NCBI RefSeq assembly: GCF_000943565.1
Contig: NZ_JTDW01000006.1
Location: forward strand, 124,001 to 188,000
Length of the DNA stretch: 64,000 nucleotides
Source: Neotamlana sedimentorum
Lineage (GTDB): Bacteria > Bacteroidota > Bacteroidia > Flavobacteriales > Flavobacteriaceae
Direction: 5' to 3'
The position numbers and the translations under genes were made by a program. This document shows positions 35,699-46,400 of the stretch, in pieces. The notes beneath the pieces are model-generated. The model made no database searches. It was not told the origin of the DNA and was given only the letters and a program-made list of their open reading frames with translations. The number at the start of each line of letters is the position of its first letter. Position 1 is the stretch's first letter.

Positions 35699-36739
35699 TT
35701 AAACCGATTTTCTATCTATAAAATTAAACGGGTTTTTAATTTTTCCGCTTCTTATATTTAAAACTACATCCGCTGCTGTTTCTCCCATCAATTTAAAATC
35801 TGTAGATATACAAGTAATTCCTAATAATTCTTTTAGCGGTGTATCGTTATAGGAAATAACACCAATATCTTTACCTAGTTCAAATTTATATTCACGAATT
35901 CGATTTATTAAATTAACTAAATCTAATTCTTCTATAGTTATAAATAAATCGTGTTTTTTTAAAATCATATCGTCGTAAACTTCGTCAATAATTTCAAAAT
36001 CGAGATTATTTTCTACGCAAAACTTCCTAAAACCATGTAAAATTCTACCAGGGTAAGGATACATCGATTTACGAGGATATGTTAAAAATAATTTTTTGTA
36101 TTTTTTTATTTTAGAAAGACCTTCTGTTAAAGCAAAATAAATATCATTTTCAAAATCTTGGTATACTATATCTAACTCTATGTCGATTTTATCGTTGTCT
36201 AGTAAAAGTAAATTTTCTTTAGGAATCTGTTTTATTGCTTTTTCAGTTAACGGCGTAAAGCTTACATGTTTTAAGTTTTCCGTCTTAAAATGAGGCATAA
36301 TTATAAAATAATCGTAAGCTTTATAATTTTTTTCAAGCAAATTTAAAAACAAGGTCTCATCGCAATGATAAATTTGCAACTCTGTATGCGAACCACTCCC
36401 AATACTATCAATAAACGAATTATAAATTTTCATTTTATAAGTACTTAATTTATTAATTAGAAACAATATATTTAATTTAGAAATTAATTGAGTTCTAGCT
36501 ATATAAAACCCTTTACCTCTAATTGACGTAATAATTTTTCTTTCTTTTAATATATTATAGGCTTTTTCTACAGTATCTCTAGAAAGATAAAACTCCTCAC
36601 TAAACATATTTATTGATGGTATTTTCTCATCTATCTTTAACTTTCCATTTGAAATATTAGAGATAATAGAATCTACTATTTGCTGATACTTTGGAATTCG
36701 GGAGTCACTATTAATTTCAATTAGATTAAAAATTTCCAT
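35699..36739 (-). CDS. GntR-family regulator with sugar-binding-type effector domain, likely rhamnose regulator
   Basis: This is a 346-residue transcription factor. Residues ~8-80 are a GntR winged helix: RIPKYQQIVDSIISNISNGK, IPSINMFSEEFYLSRDTVEK, and GKGFYIA. The rest resembles LacI-type periplasmic-binding-protein effector domains (DIGVISYNDTPLKELLGITC near the end). Such GntR-PBP proteins sense sugars or sugar phosphates. It diverges from the rhamnose catabolic genes, so it most likely controls them. A candidate operator, TGCAGGATTGA, lies in the shared intergenic region. Confidence 0.88.
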   Translation of the reverse strand: MEIFNLIEINSDSRIPKYQQIVDSIISNISNGKLKIDEKIPSINMFSEEFYLSRDTVEKAYNILKERKIITSIRGKGFYIARTQLISKLNILFLINKLSTYKMKIYNSFIDSIGSGSHTELQIYHCDETLFLNLLEKNYKAYDYFIIMPHFKTENLKHVSFTPLTEKAIKQIPKENLLLLDNDKIDIELDIVYQDFENDIYFALTEGLSKIKKYKKLFLTYPRKSMYPYPGRILHGFRKFCVENNLDFEIIDEVYDDMILKKHDLFITIEELDLVNLINRIREYKFELGKDIGVISYNDTPLKELLGITCISTDFKLMGETAADVVLNIRSGKIKNPFNFIDRKSV

Positions 36740-36815
36740 AAAACAAGACTAATTTATTTTTATATAGTATATAACTTTAAAGAAAAGTTATCAATAATAA
36801 TAAAAACCAGCATAG

Positions 36816-36826
36816 TGCAGGATTGA
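36816..36826 (+). promoter_or_regulatory. Candidate rhamnose operator, copy 1
   Basis: TGCAGGATTGA occurs here, about 66 bases before the aldolase/dehydrogenase ATG and between it and the regulator gene. The same 11-mer is found again at 43330-43340 before susC. Confidence 0.45.
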
Positions 36827-36891
36827 ATTGTGATAATCTTAACTTAAATTGGCTATCGTCATAATTGTTTAAAACACATATCAACGAAAAT

Positions 36892-38988
36892 ATGATTAAA
36901 AAATATAAGCATGTTAATTATTTGTGGGATGAAAAAAAAGCTAAGTCCTTAGGAGACGACCAAATTGCCTTATTTCTTTATCGTTCAAACATTTTAGGTG
37001 CAGACTTGAGAATTACAAACTATGGAGGAGGAAACACCAGTTGTAAAACCATAGAAAAAGACCCTTTAACAAATGAAGATGTTGAAATTATGTGGATAAA
37101 AGGTTCTGGCGGGGATATTGGCACCTTAACACGAAGCGGTATTGCTGGGTTATACACTAAAAGATTGCGCGATTTAAAAAAAGTTTACCAAGGTATAAAT
37201 GACGAAGATCGCATGGTAAGCCTTTTTAATCATTGTATATTCGATTTAAATAGTAAAGCGCCTTCTATAGACACACCTTTACATGGTTTACTGCCATTTG
37301 CACACATCGATCATTTACATCCAGATGCCTTAATTGCAGTTGCTGCTGCCAAAGACAGTGAAAAAGTAACTAAAGAAATTTGGGGAGATACAATGGGTTG
37401 GGTGCCTTGGCAAAGACCAGGTTTCGACCTTGGTTTGCAATTAGAAAAATGTTTAAACGAAAATCCCGGAATTAGGGGAATTGTTTTAGGCAATCATGGT
37501 GTATTTACTTGGGGAAACACATCTTACGAAAGTTATATAAATAGCCTAGACGTAATAGAAAAAGCCTCAGAATTTATAGAACAAAAAATAAACAAAAAAG
37601 GTTCCATTTTTTCTGGTAAAAAAACTGATAGTCTTCCAAAAGACCAGCGTTTAGAAAAAGCCGCTCAAATAATGCCTATTCTTAGAGGTTTATGTTCATC
37701 TGAACAACGAATGATTGGACATTTTTCGGATAGCGAAACGGTATTAGAATTTATAAATAGTAACGACCTACAAAGACTTGCTCCAATGGGAACATCTTGT
37801 CCAGATCATTTCCTTCGAACAAAAATTCAACCTTTAGTATTAAAATTAAGCAAGGAAGAAGACTTAACAAATACTGAAGCTTTATTAGAAAAATTAAAAC
37901 CTGAGTTTAACCAATACAGAAAAGAATACACAAACTACTATTATACTTGTAAAAACGATAGTAGTCCGGCTATGCGTGACCCAAATCCGGTGATAATAAT
38001 TTATCCTGGTGTTGGTATGTTTAGTTTTGCAAAAAACAAACAAACAGCACGAGTTGCAAACGAATTTTACGTAAATGCCATAAACGTAATGAGAGGTGCA
38101 GAGGCAATAACCGAATACACATCTTTACCTCGACAAGAAGCATTTAACATAGAATATTGGCTGTTAGAAGAAGCTAAATTACAGCGCATGCCTAAAGAAA
38201 AACCACTTTCCAGAAAAGTTGCACTAATTACAGGTGCTGGTGGTGGTATTGGGAAAGCAATTGCCGATAAATTAGCAGCCGAAGGAGCCAATGTGGTACT
38301 AACCGATATTAATGAAGAAAGCCTCATAGCCGCAAATAACACTTATCCAAACGACACTTCTACATATGCCGTTTGCGATGTAACAAACCCAAACTCTATT
38401 GCCAGTGCTTACAAAAAAGCATGTTTAAGTTTTGGAGGCATCGATATTATTGTACATAGTGCCGGATTAGCAATATCTAAACCATTAAATGATACAACGG
38501 AAAAAGACTGGGATATCTTACAAAATATTTTAGTAAAAGGCCAGTTCAACTTAGCTAAGAAATTTTCATGTATTAATAAAAAACAAGGTTTAGGAGGAGA
38601 TTTTATTTCAATAGCTAGTAAAAACGGCTTAGTAGCTGGCCCTAATAATGTAGCATATGGCACAGCCAAAGCTGCCCAACAACATATGGTTAGATTATTA
38701 GCCAGCGAAATGGCAAAAGAAAAAGTTAGAGTAAACACGGTAAACCCAGATGGCGTTATAATTGGAAGTAAAATTTGGCAAGGAGCTTGGGCAGAAGGTC
38801 GCGCAAAAGCCAATAACATAACCATTGAAGAACTACCTGCCTTTTATGCAAAGCGAAACTTACTTAATGAAATAATTACACCGCAAGATATAGCTAATGG
38901 GGTTTTTACACTTGTAGCTATTTTAAACAAGTCAACAGGAAACATAATAAATATCGACGGAGGAATGGCCAATGCTTTTGTTAGATAA
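36892..38988 (+). CDS. Bifunctional rhamnulose-1-phosphate aldolase/lactaldehyde dehydrogenase
   Basis: This is a 698-residue fusion enzyme. Residues ~1-430 are a class II aldolase that splits rhamnulose-1-phosphate to DHAP and L-lactaldehyde (RITNYGGGNTSCKT, HIDHLHPDALIAVA, LGNHGVFTWGN). Residues ~439-698 are a short-chain dehydrogenase that should oxidise lactaldehyde to lactate: TGAGGGIGK at 447-455, and the catalytic YGTAK at 589-593. The ATG at 36892 is chosen over an in-frame TTG at 36865 because family members begin close to it. It is the first gene of the rhamnose block, and a hairpin follows it at 39019-39062. Confidence 0.93.
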   Translation: MIKKYKHVNYLWDEKKAKSLGDDQIALFLYRSNILGADLRITNYGGGNTSCKTIEKDPLTNEDVEIMWIKGSGGDIGTLTRSGIAGLYTKRLRDLKKVYQGINDEDRMVSLFNHCIFDLNSKAPSIDTPLHGLLPFAHIDHLHPDALIAVAAAKDSEKVTKEIWGDTMGWVPWQRPGFDLGLQLEKCLNENPGIRGIVLGNHGVFTWGNTSYESYINSLDVIEKASEFIEQKINKKGSIFSGKKTDSLPKDQRLEKAAQIMPILRGLCSSEQRMIGHFSDSETVLEFINSNDLQRLAPMGTSCPDHFLRTKIQPLVLKLSKEEDLTNTEALLEKLKPEFNQYRKEYTNYYYTCKNDSSPAMRDPNPVIIIYPGVGMFSFAKNKQTARVANEFYVNAINVMRGAEAITEYTSLPRQEAFNIEYWLLEEAKLQRMPKEKPLSRKVALITGAGGGIGKAIADKLAAEGANVVLTDINEESLIAANNTYPNDTSTYAVCDVTNPNSIASAYKKACLSFGGIDIIVHSAGLAISKPLNDTTEKDWDILQNILVKGQFNLAKKFSCINKKQGLGGDFISIASKNGLVAGPNNVAYGTAKAAQQHMVRLLASEMAKEKVRVNTVNPDGVIIGSKIWQGAWAEGRAKANNITIEELPAFYAKRNLLNEIITPQDIANGVFTLVAILNKSTGNIINIDGGMANAFVR

Positions 38989-39018
38989 TAAACTTAGTTG
39001 TCAATTAGTTTTTTTAGC

Positions 39019-39062
39019 AAAAAACTTCCATGGCAAATTCAAATTTAAAATGGAAGTTTTTT
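39019..39062 (+). terminator. Hairpin between aldolase/dehydrogenase and isomerase genes
   Basis: AAAAACTTCCAT and ATGGAAGTTTTT form a 12-bp stem with an 18-base loop, followed by T-rich sequence. It may end or attenuate transcription inside the operon, or protect the upstream mRNA. Confidence 0.6.
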
Positions 39063-39119
39063 ATTTATTAAAACTACAACGTAAATTTCAATTTACACCT
39101 TCTAAATTATTACCACCAC

Positions 39120-40400
39120 ATGAAACTAAATAAGAGTCAAATACAAGATCAGAATACAAAATCATTAAATTCTATTGAAGAACATTTTAATTTCACTGCA
39201 AACATCCTCGACAAAAAAGGTATCGATGTAAATGCAGTAATTAAAAAACTACAAAACCTTAAGGTAGCTATTCCAAGTTGGGCCTTAGGTGCTGGGGGAA
39301 CACGATTTGGAAGATTTTCTTTTTTTGGTGAACCAACAAATCTCGAACAAAAAATTGAAGACATTGGGGTTTTAAACGCATTAACCCATACTGCTGGAGC
39401 GGTTTCACTACACATACCCTGGGATATCCCGGAAGATTACAACGGCATTAAAGCATTAGCCAACAGCTTAAATATTACTTTCGACGCTGTAAACTCAAAC
39501 ACCTTTCAAGACCAAAAAAACGCAAAGCACAGTTATAAATTTGGGTCTTTAAGCAATAATTCAAAAGATATTAGGCAACAAGCCATTCAACACAACATAG
39601 ATGTTATAAATATTGGCGAAAAGTTAGGTTCGAAAAGTTTAACAGTTTGGTTGGCCGATGGCTCTAGCTTTCCTGGACAAAACAACTTCCAGACTGCCCT
39701 AATTAACACCGAAAATAGTTTAAAAGAAATTTATAGTAATTTACCTAAGAACTGGACAATGTTAATTGAATACAAACCCTTTGAGCCTAATTTTTACAGT
39801 ACCGTAATTCAAGATTGGGGCACTTCGTTTATGCTCGCCAATGCATGCGGAGATAAGGCATATTCGCTAGTAGATCTTGGGCATCACCTACCAAATTGTA
39901 ATATTGAACAAATTGTATCTACCTTAATGTACAAAGGTAAACTTGGAGGTTTTCATTTTAACGACAGCAAATACGGTGATGACGATTTAACCGTTGGAAG
40001 TATTAAACCTTACACTCTATTTTTAATATTTAACGAGTTAGTTTACGGTATGAAAAACAATACCCAAAACCCCGATTTAGCTTGGATGATTGATGCTAGC
40101 CATAATTTAAAAGACCCTTTAGAAGATTTACTTCAATCTTTAGAAGCTATTCAAGAAGCCTACGCTAAAGCTTTACTAATAAATCAAACCGAATTAAAAA
40201 ACGCACAACTAAACAACGATATTGTTAAATGTCAAGAAATTTTACAAGACGCTTACCGAACCGATGTAAGATCGTTAGTCGCTAAAGCTAGAATAAATCT
40301 TGACAGAGCTATAAACCCAATTGAAACATATAGGGCTTTAAAGGTTAGAAATGAATTAATTAAAGAAAGAGGTAAAAACTCTATAGCAACCGGTTTATAA
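39120..40400 (+). CDS. rhaI: L-rhamnose isomerase, xylose-isomerase-like TIM barrel type
   Basis: This enzyme converts L-rhamnose to L-rhamnulose. The 426-residue protein has TIM-barrel features of the RhaI group (unlike E. coli RhaA): SWALGAGGTRFGRF, SLHIPWDIPEDY, LTVWLADGSSFPGQ, TMLIEYKPFEPNFY, and GGFHFNDSKYGDDDLTVGSI, which contribute metal and substrate ligands. The kinase starts 8 bases downstream. Identity as the rhamnose isomerase rests on family resemblance plus its place next to the aldolase and kinase. Confidence 0.9.
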   Translation: MKLNKSQIQDQNTKSLNSIEEHFNFTANILDKKGIDVNAVIKKLQNLKVAIPSWALGAGGTRFGRFSFFGEPTNLEQKIEDIGVLNALTHTAGAVSLHIPWDIPEDYNGIKALANSLNITFDAVNSNTFQDQKNAKHSYKFGSLSNNSKDIRQQAIQHNIDVINIGEKLGSKSLTVWLADGSSFPGQNNFQTALINTENSLKEIYSNLPKNWTMLIEYKPFEPNFYSTVIQDWGTSFMLANACGDKAYSLVDLGHHLPNCNIEQIVSTLMYKGKLGGFHFNDSKYGDDDLTVGSIKPYTLFLIFNELVYGMKNNTQNPDLAWMIDASHNLKDPLEDLLQSLEAIQEAYAKALLINQTELKNAQLNNDIVKCQEILQDAYRTDVRSLVAKARINLDRAINPIETYRALKVRNELIKERGKNSIATGL

Positions 40401-40408
40401 TAATTTTC

Positions 40409-41779
40409 ATGATTGAAGTAACAGCTATTTTCGATATTGGAAAAACAAACAAAAAATTTTTTCTGTTTGATGAGAATTATAAGCAGGTTTATAAGGAATA
40501 TATACAATTTGATGAAATAAAAGATGAAGATGGACATCCAACCGAAAACCTTGCTCAACTTTTAAATTGGTTAAAAACTGTTTTTGAAAAAATATTAAAA
40601 TCAAAGGATTTTAATGTAAAAGCTATAAACTTTTCAACCTACGGTGCAAGCTTAGTTCACTTAGATAAAAACGGGGAGGTTTTAACTCCATTATACAATT
40701 ACACTAAACCAATAGACGAAACAATTGTAAATTCTTTTATAAAAAAATATGGCCCTAAAGAAGATTTTTTAAAAACAACAGGATGTTTTAATTTAAACCT
40801 TTTAAACTCTGGATTACAACTTTATTGGTTAAAACAAAGTAAACCCACGGTATTTAAAAAAATAAAACACACCTTACACTTCCCACAGTATTTAAGTTAT
40901 GTATTTACTGGAATTCCTCTTAGTGAATACACCAGTATTGGTTGCCATACGGCATTATGGGATTATACCAAAAAAGATTATCATGATTGGGTATACAAAG
41001 AAAACATCAACACTATTTTACCAACCATAGTTTCTACAGAAACAAGTATAAACATGAACTATAATGGTAAAAGAATTAAAATAGGAGTTGGAATTCATGA
41101 CAGTTCATCTGCTTTACTACCCTACGTTCGAAGCATTAAAAAAAAGTTTGTATTAATTTCAACAGGCACCTGGAGCATCACACTAAACCCTTTTACAAAT
41201 CAGCCTATAATAGAAAACAATCAAGAAAAAGATTTTATAAATTATATGCGAATTAATGGAAAACCTGTAAAAGCAACTCGTCTATTTTTAGGGAACGAAT
41301 ATAAAATTCAAATTAACAAATTACATAAGCACTTTGGAGTTCCAGAAAACTATCATCGTCAAGTAAAATTTAATTACGAAATCTTCACTAAGATAAACAA
41401 GAATTTCAAACACATGTTTAAATGGGAAAGCTTAACAGAAAGTAAAATGCCAAAAAAAACTACGATACCTAATACAAGTTTTGATGAAGCCTACCACCAA
41501 CTCATGCTTGAATTAGTTTTGCTTCAAATAAAAAGTATAAAAGACGTTATTGGTAACGACGAAATAAAAGATTTATATGTAGATGGCGGATTTAGCGACA
41601 ACGATTTATACATAAACTTATTATCTCATTTTTTTAGAAATACAAAATTACGAACTACTGATGCGTCATTAGGTTCTGCTCTAGGAGCTGCTATTTCAAT
41701 TTCAGACAAAAAACTAAATTCTAAGTTTTTAAAAAAGAATTATTCACTAAAAAAACACGTCCCCTTTATTATATCATAA
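40409..41779 (+). CDS. rhaB: FGGY-family carbohydrate kinase, probable rhamnulokinase
   Basis: This kinase would phosphorylate L-rhamnulose to rhamnulose-1-phosphate with ATP. The 456-residue protein has the two FGGY actin-like lobes: N-terminal AIFDIGKTNKKFFLFDE, a central LISTGTWSITLNP, and C-terminal DLYVDGGFSDNDLYINLLSH, with LGSALGAAIS near the end. Substrate is inferred from operon context, between isomerase and transporter, since FGGY kinases vary widely. Confidence 0.88.
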   Translation: MIEVTAIFDIGKTNKKFFLFDENYKQVYKEYIQFDEIKDEDGHPTENLAQLLNWLKTVFEKILKSKDFNVKAINFSTYGASLVHLDKNGEVLTPLYNYTKPIDETIVNSFIKKYGPKEDFLKTTGCFNLNLLNSGLQLYWLKQSKPTVFKKIKHTLHFPQYLSYVFTGIPLSEYTSIGCHTALWDYTKKDYHDWVYKENINTILPTIVSTETSINMNYNGKRIKIGVGIHDSSSALLPYVRSIKKKFVLISTGTWSITLNPFTNQPIIENNQEKDFINYMRINGKPVKATRLFLGNEYKIQINKLHKHFGVPENYHRQVKFNYEIFTKINKNFKHMFKWESLTESKMPKKTTIPNTSFDEAYHQLMLELVLLQIKSIKDVIGNDEIKDLYVDGGFSDNDLYINLLSHFFRNTKLRTTDASLGSALGAAISISDKKLNSKFLKKNYSLKKHVPFIIS

Positions 41780-41812
41780 AACAGACCAAACTAAACTAAA
41801 ACTTAATTATTC

Positions 41813-43219
41813 ATGAACCTAAAAAATAGCAAAACTACAAATGTAAATACAAGTTATAGCGGTGAGTTTGAACGAACTCCAGTACCCAAAGCAAAATTAA
41901 AAAGTTGGACTAGTTTTTTAGGAATATACGCAGGAGAACACGCTGCTGGCACCGAATTTTTAATTGGCCCTTTATTTCTTACTGCCGGTGTAAGCGCCTT
42001 TGATTTAATTGTTGGCTTACTTTTGGGCAATTTTTTGGCAGTACTTAGCTGGCGGTTTTTAACTGCAGAAATAGCAATAAAATATAGATTAACCCTATAT
42101 TATCAACTTGAAAAAATTTGCGGCAAAAAACTTGTTATTGTATACAATCTGGCAAACGGTATTTTATTTTGTTTTTTAGCAGGCTCCATGATAACAGTTT
42201 CAGCAACTGCCGTTGGAATTCCATTTAATATGCCAATGCCCAAATTAACCGACACTATGCCAAATGGACTTACTTGGATTGGTATAGTAATATTTATAGG
42301 CATTGTTATTTCCATAATTGCAGCAAGAGGCTATAATACTGTTACAAAGGCAGCTAATTGGATGGCACCATTAATTGTTACAGGATTTATTTTATGTGGA
42401 ATAGTAGCTTTAAAACAATTAAATGTAAAAAGTTTTACCGATTTTTATAATATTTGGGGGGAAGGTACGGAGCCTTTTCCAGGGCAAATTAAATATACGT
42501 TTTGGCATGTTGTAATTTGGTCTTGGTTTGCTAATGCCGCCATGCATATTGGCATGTCTGATTTATCTGTTTTTAGGTTTGCAAAAAAGTCTTCGGCAGG
42601 CTGGACCACAGCTGCGGGAATGTATATTGGCCATTTTATGGCGTGGATTTCGGCGGCCTTATTATACGCCGTGTACCTTAAATCTCCTGAGGCATTAGCT
42701 ATTTTAAATCAAGGTGAAGCACCTCCTGTTGCTCCTGGTCCTTTAGCATATAACGCTATTGGTGTTTTTGGAATTTTGGTGGTTGTATTAGCAGGATGGA
42801 CTACGGCAAACCCTACAATTTACAGAGCTGGTTTAGCTTTTCAAGCTGTGTTTCCTAAACTCACAACATCAAAAGTTACATTTTTAGCAGGTTTAGTAGC
42901 CACAATTGCCGGTATTTTTCCCGCATTTGCAATGAAACTTCTTAGCTTCGTTGCTTTATATGGCTTTATTTTAGCTCCAATTGGAGCCATAATTGTTTTC
43001 GAGCATTTCTTTGCAAAAAAATACAGAATTATTGAAAATTACGCCGAAATAAAAGGATTAAATTTTAATAAATCAGTACTATATGCTTGGGCACTTAGTT
43101 TCGGTATATTTTATTTTTTATCTGTTCAATTCAATATATTTTTATCTTTCCTTACGCTCCCTGCGTGGTTGTTTTGCGGAGTGCTTTATTTAATATTTAG
43201 CTATTATTTCCATAAATAA
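41813..43219 (+). CDS. NCS1/cytosine-permease-like transporter, probable rhamnose importer
   Basis: This is a 468-residue inner-membrane protein with about 12 predicted helices. It has the NCS1-like pattern of nucleobase permeases: an N-terminal SFLGIYAGEHAAGTEFLIGP segment, ISIIAARGYNTVTKAANWMA, and GWTTANPTIYRAGLAFQAVF. NCS1 members usually carry nucleobases or allantoin. Here the gene sits between the rhamnulokinase gene (34 bases away) and susC, with no other inner-membrane carrier in the block, so rhamnose uptake is inferred. It is not related to the E. coli RhaT family by any motif I can see. Confidence 0.8.
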   Translation: MNLKNSKTTNVNTSYSGEFERTPVPKAKLKSWTSFLGIYAGEHAAGTEFLIGPLFLTAGVSAFDLIVGLLLGNFLAVLSWRFLTAEIAIKYRLTLYYQLEKICGKKLVIVYNLANGILFCFLAGSMITVSATAVGIPFNMPMPKLTDTMPNGLTWIGIVIFIGIVISIIAARGYNTVTKAANWMAPLIVTGFILCGIVALKQLNVKSFTDFYNIWGEGTEPFPGQIKYTFWHVVIWSWFANAAMHIGMSDLSVFRFAKKSSAGWTTAAGMYIGHFMAWISAALLYAVYLKSPEALAILNQGEAPPVAPGPLAYNAIGVFGILVVVLAGWTTANPTIYRAGLAFQAVFPKLTTSKVTFLAGLVATIAGIFPAFAMKLLSFVALYGFILAPIGAIIVFEHFFAKKYRIIENYAEIKGLNFNKSVLYAWALSFGIFYFLSVQFNIFLSFLTLPAWLFCGVLYLIFSYYFHK

Positions 43220-43329
43220 ACAGATGAAGCTATTACTTCGTTTTAAAAAAATTATCAGTTTAAATTTTAAGACGCCTTACAACTCGTAACACTTAAAATA
43301 TCAACAAAAATGAGATAACATCATAAATA

Positions 43330-43350
43330 TGCAGGATTGAGCAGGATGCT
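43330..43350 (+). promoter_or_regulatory. Candidate rhamnose operator, copy 2
   Basis: TGCAGGATTGA at 43330-43340 repeats the site at 36816. Here GCAGGAT recurs after three bases (43341-43347), giving a direct repeat with a 10-bp period. It lies 75-95 bases before the susC start, within a 205-base spacer that otherwise shows no clear gene. Confidence 0.45.
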
Positions 43351-43424
43351 TTAAAAAAAAGTAAATTTTATTTTTATTAGCACCAAATCCAACCTACTCA
43401 AAATTAACAACTAAACTCATTTTT

Positions 43425-46400
43425 ATGAAAAAAAAATTATTTCAAAAAATGCGCATTTTAAATTATTCTTCAAAAAATGTGCATTTTAAATTATTTAGTC
43501 TAATTCTCGTTTTAAGTACGTGTTTTAGTACTACAAGAGCTTATAGCGACGAAGTTTCTATAGCAAATAAAGATCCCTATTCCATTCAAAATTTAATTGT
43601 ATCTGGAATAATAACAGACAGTAACAATATTCCATTACCTGGTGCAAGTATTTTAGAAAAAGGAACCATTAATGGTGCCTATTCAGATTTTGACGGAAAC
43701 TTTTCAATCGAAGTTACTAGCGAAAACCCTACATTAATTATTTCATACGTAGGCTATGTAACACAAGAGATTACGGTTAACAATCAAACGAATCTCAGTA
43801 TTATTTTAGCTGCCGACGCCCAAAGTCTGGACGAAGTAATTGTTGTAGGTTACGGAACTGCAAAACGAAAAGATATTACTGGTGCAGTAGAACGAGTTAC
43901 ACTAGAAGATTCTCCAGTTGCATTATCGTCTAACACCAGTATTTTACAATCAGTTAGAGGAGCAACTCCTGGTATTAATATTGGAACTCAAAACCAAGTA
44001 GGGCAAACTCCAAGTATTATAATTAGGGGGCAAAACTCAATAAATGGAAATAACGACCCTTTAATCGTCCTAGATGGAATTGTTTTTCTGGGAAGCGTAA
44101 ATGACATAAACCCAAACGATATTGCCTCTATTGATATTTTAAAAGATGCATCTGCAGCCGTAGTTTATGGTTCTCGCGCAGGTAACGGTGTTATTTTAAT
44201 AAATACTAAAAAAGGAAAGACATCTAAGCCGGTTATTAAATTATCTTCAAATACTGGTGTTAATGTTTGGCAAAATAAACCTAACCTTTTATCAAGAGAC
44301 AGTTATTTAGAAAAATATGCTACCCAAGTTGGAGCTGCTTCGGTAAACGACATTGTTTGGGAAGAAGAATACAGAAACGTTTTACAAGATGAAGGTGTCG
44401 ATACCGATTGGATCGATCTTGTATCTCGTACAGGTACCATTCAAAAACATAATGTTTCGGTGTCAGGAAGGTCAGATAATTTTAATTATTTCTTTTCCGG
44501 TGGTTATGAAGAACAACAAGGTGTTATTTTAGGCGATGATTTTAATAGAATATCCTTAAGATCAAGACTTCAAGCCGATGTTACCAATTGGTTAGAAGTT
44601 GGTATAGATGGTTCTTATACCAACAGTGATTTTTCTGGAGTAACCGCAAATCTTGGACAGGCTATGGTTATGGCACCAATTGGATATCCTTATCGATATG
44701 ATGGACAACCATTCAATACAGCCTCTAATACATCTACCGCTTTAGAAAGATATCCTACCGCAAACAATGTGCAAAGCCCATTATGGGGAACGGACGGAAC
44801 ACGCGATTTATTTGACAAAAGAAATTATTTTAGGTTAGCAGCAAATGCAACGGTTAAAATACCATGGATTGAAGGGTTGAAATACACCGTAAACTATTCC
44901 ATTAGTTCGCAATACAGAAGCTTAGATAGTTTTTACTATGAAAGTTATTATATAGGACTTCCAACAGAAGGAGAACCCTATTTTAATAGGTACACACAGG
45001 AAGCAATTCAAGCCAACCTTTCGCAAGCTAACGGGTCTAACTCACGTTATAAAGATTATAATTATGTAATTGATAATATTATTAACTACAATAAAAGTTT
45101 CAACCAGCATAATATAGATTTAACTTTAGTAGCCACACGTGATTACAGAAAAACTGATGTATCTACCTTATCTGGTAATAATTTTGCATCCTTAGGTAAT
45201 ACAAGTTTAGGCGTAAACGGTCTTACATTTGCCGAAATACAAAATAATTCTTACGATATTACAGAGAGATCTAATGTGGGTTACTTAGGAAGAATAGCTT
45301 ATGGATTCGACAATAAATACAATATTACTGCTTCGGTAAGACGTGATGGCGCATCTGTATTTGGTGAAGATAATAGGTTTGGCACATTTTGGTCTGTAGG
45401 CGGTGCCTGGACAATAACTGAAGAGAACTTTTTAAAACCAAATAAAATATTAAACTATTTAAAAATAAATGCCTCGTATGGCACAAATGGCAACCAAGGT
45501 TTAGATCCTTATGAAACACTTTCGGGTGTTATTACTGGCCAACCAGGAGATATTGAATATGCTTTTGGAGACAACCCTTCTGTTAGTGAATTTGGTATAG
45601 AACAAACAAGCTTAGGAAACACCGAATTAGGTTGGGAATCTACAACGTCTTTAAACTTCGGGATTCATACAAGTTGGCTTGATAGCAGAATTAATTTAAA
45701 TGCCGATGTTTATTTTTCTAAAACAAGAGACCAGATTTTTAATAGAAATATTCCCAGTACAAGTGGGTTTACTTCAATATTAGCAAGTTTAGGTCAAATT
45801 GATAACCAAGGGGTTGAAATTTCTCTAGGAACTACTAATTTTAAAACAGATAACTTTACATGGACTTCCAATTTAGCCTATTGGAAAAACAGCAATAAAA
45901 TAGCCGAATTATATGGCGATGATATTGATGGCGATGGTATTGAAGATGATGATATCTCAAATAGTTTATTTATAGGCGAATCTCTTGGAGCCATTTATGG
46001 TTACGAATATATTGGTGTAGTTCAAGAAAGTGATGCGCAATACATTGCCGATACAGGAGCCGAACCAGGAGATGCCATGTATAGAGATTTAGATGGTGTA
46101 CCGGGAATTACTGCAGATGGAGACCGGAAAATTTTAGGATTCACAACGCCCAATTTTAGAATGTCTTTAGCCAACACCCTAAATTATAAAAATTTAAGTT
46201 TATACTTTCTATTTACTGGAACATTTGGTGGTAATGGGTATTATTTAGGCTCTAACCCTAGACAAAATTCTTTACAAAACAGGTTTGATTACAACGATAT
46301 TGATAATGGCGCTTGGTGGACACCAGAAAACCAAAGCACTACAAACTTAAGTCCTGATTTTAACGACTCAAGATACCTTGGTTTACAATCACGAGGGTTT

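Noticed and set aside
38409-38825. 138-codon ORF opposite the lactaldehyde dehydrogenase domain
   Set aside because: It is antisense to the SDR domain with intact catalytic YGTAK; no independent support.
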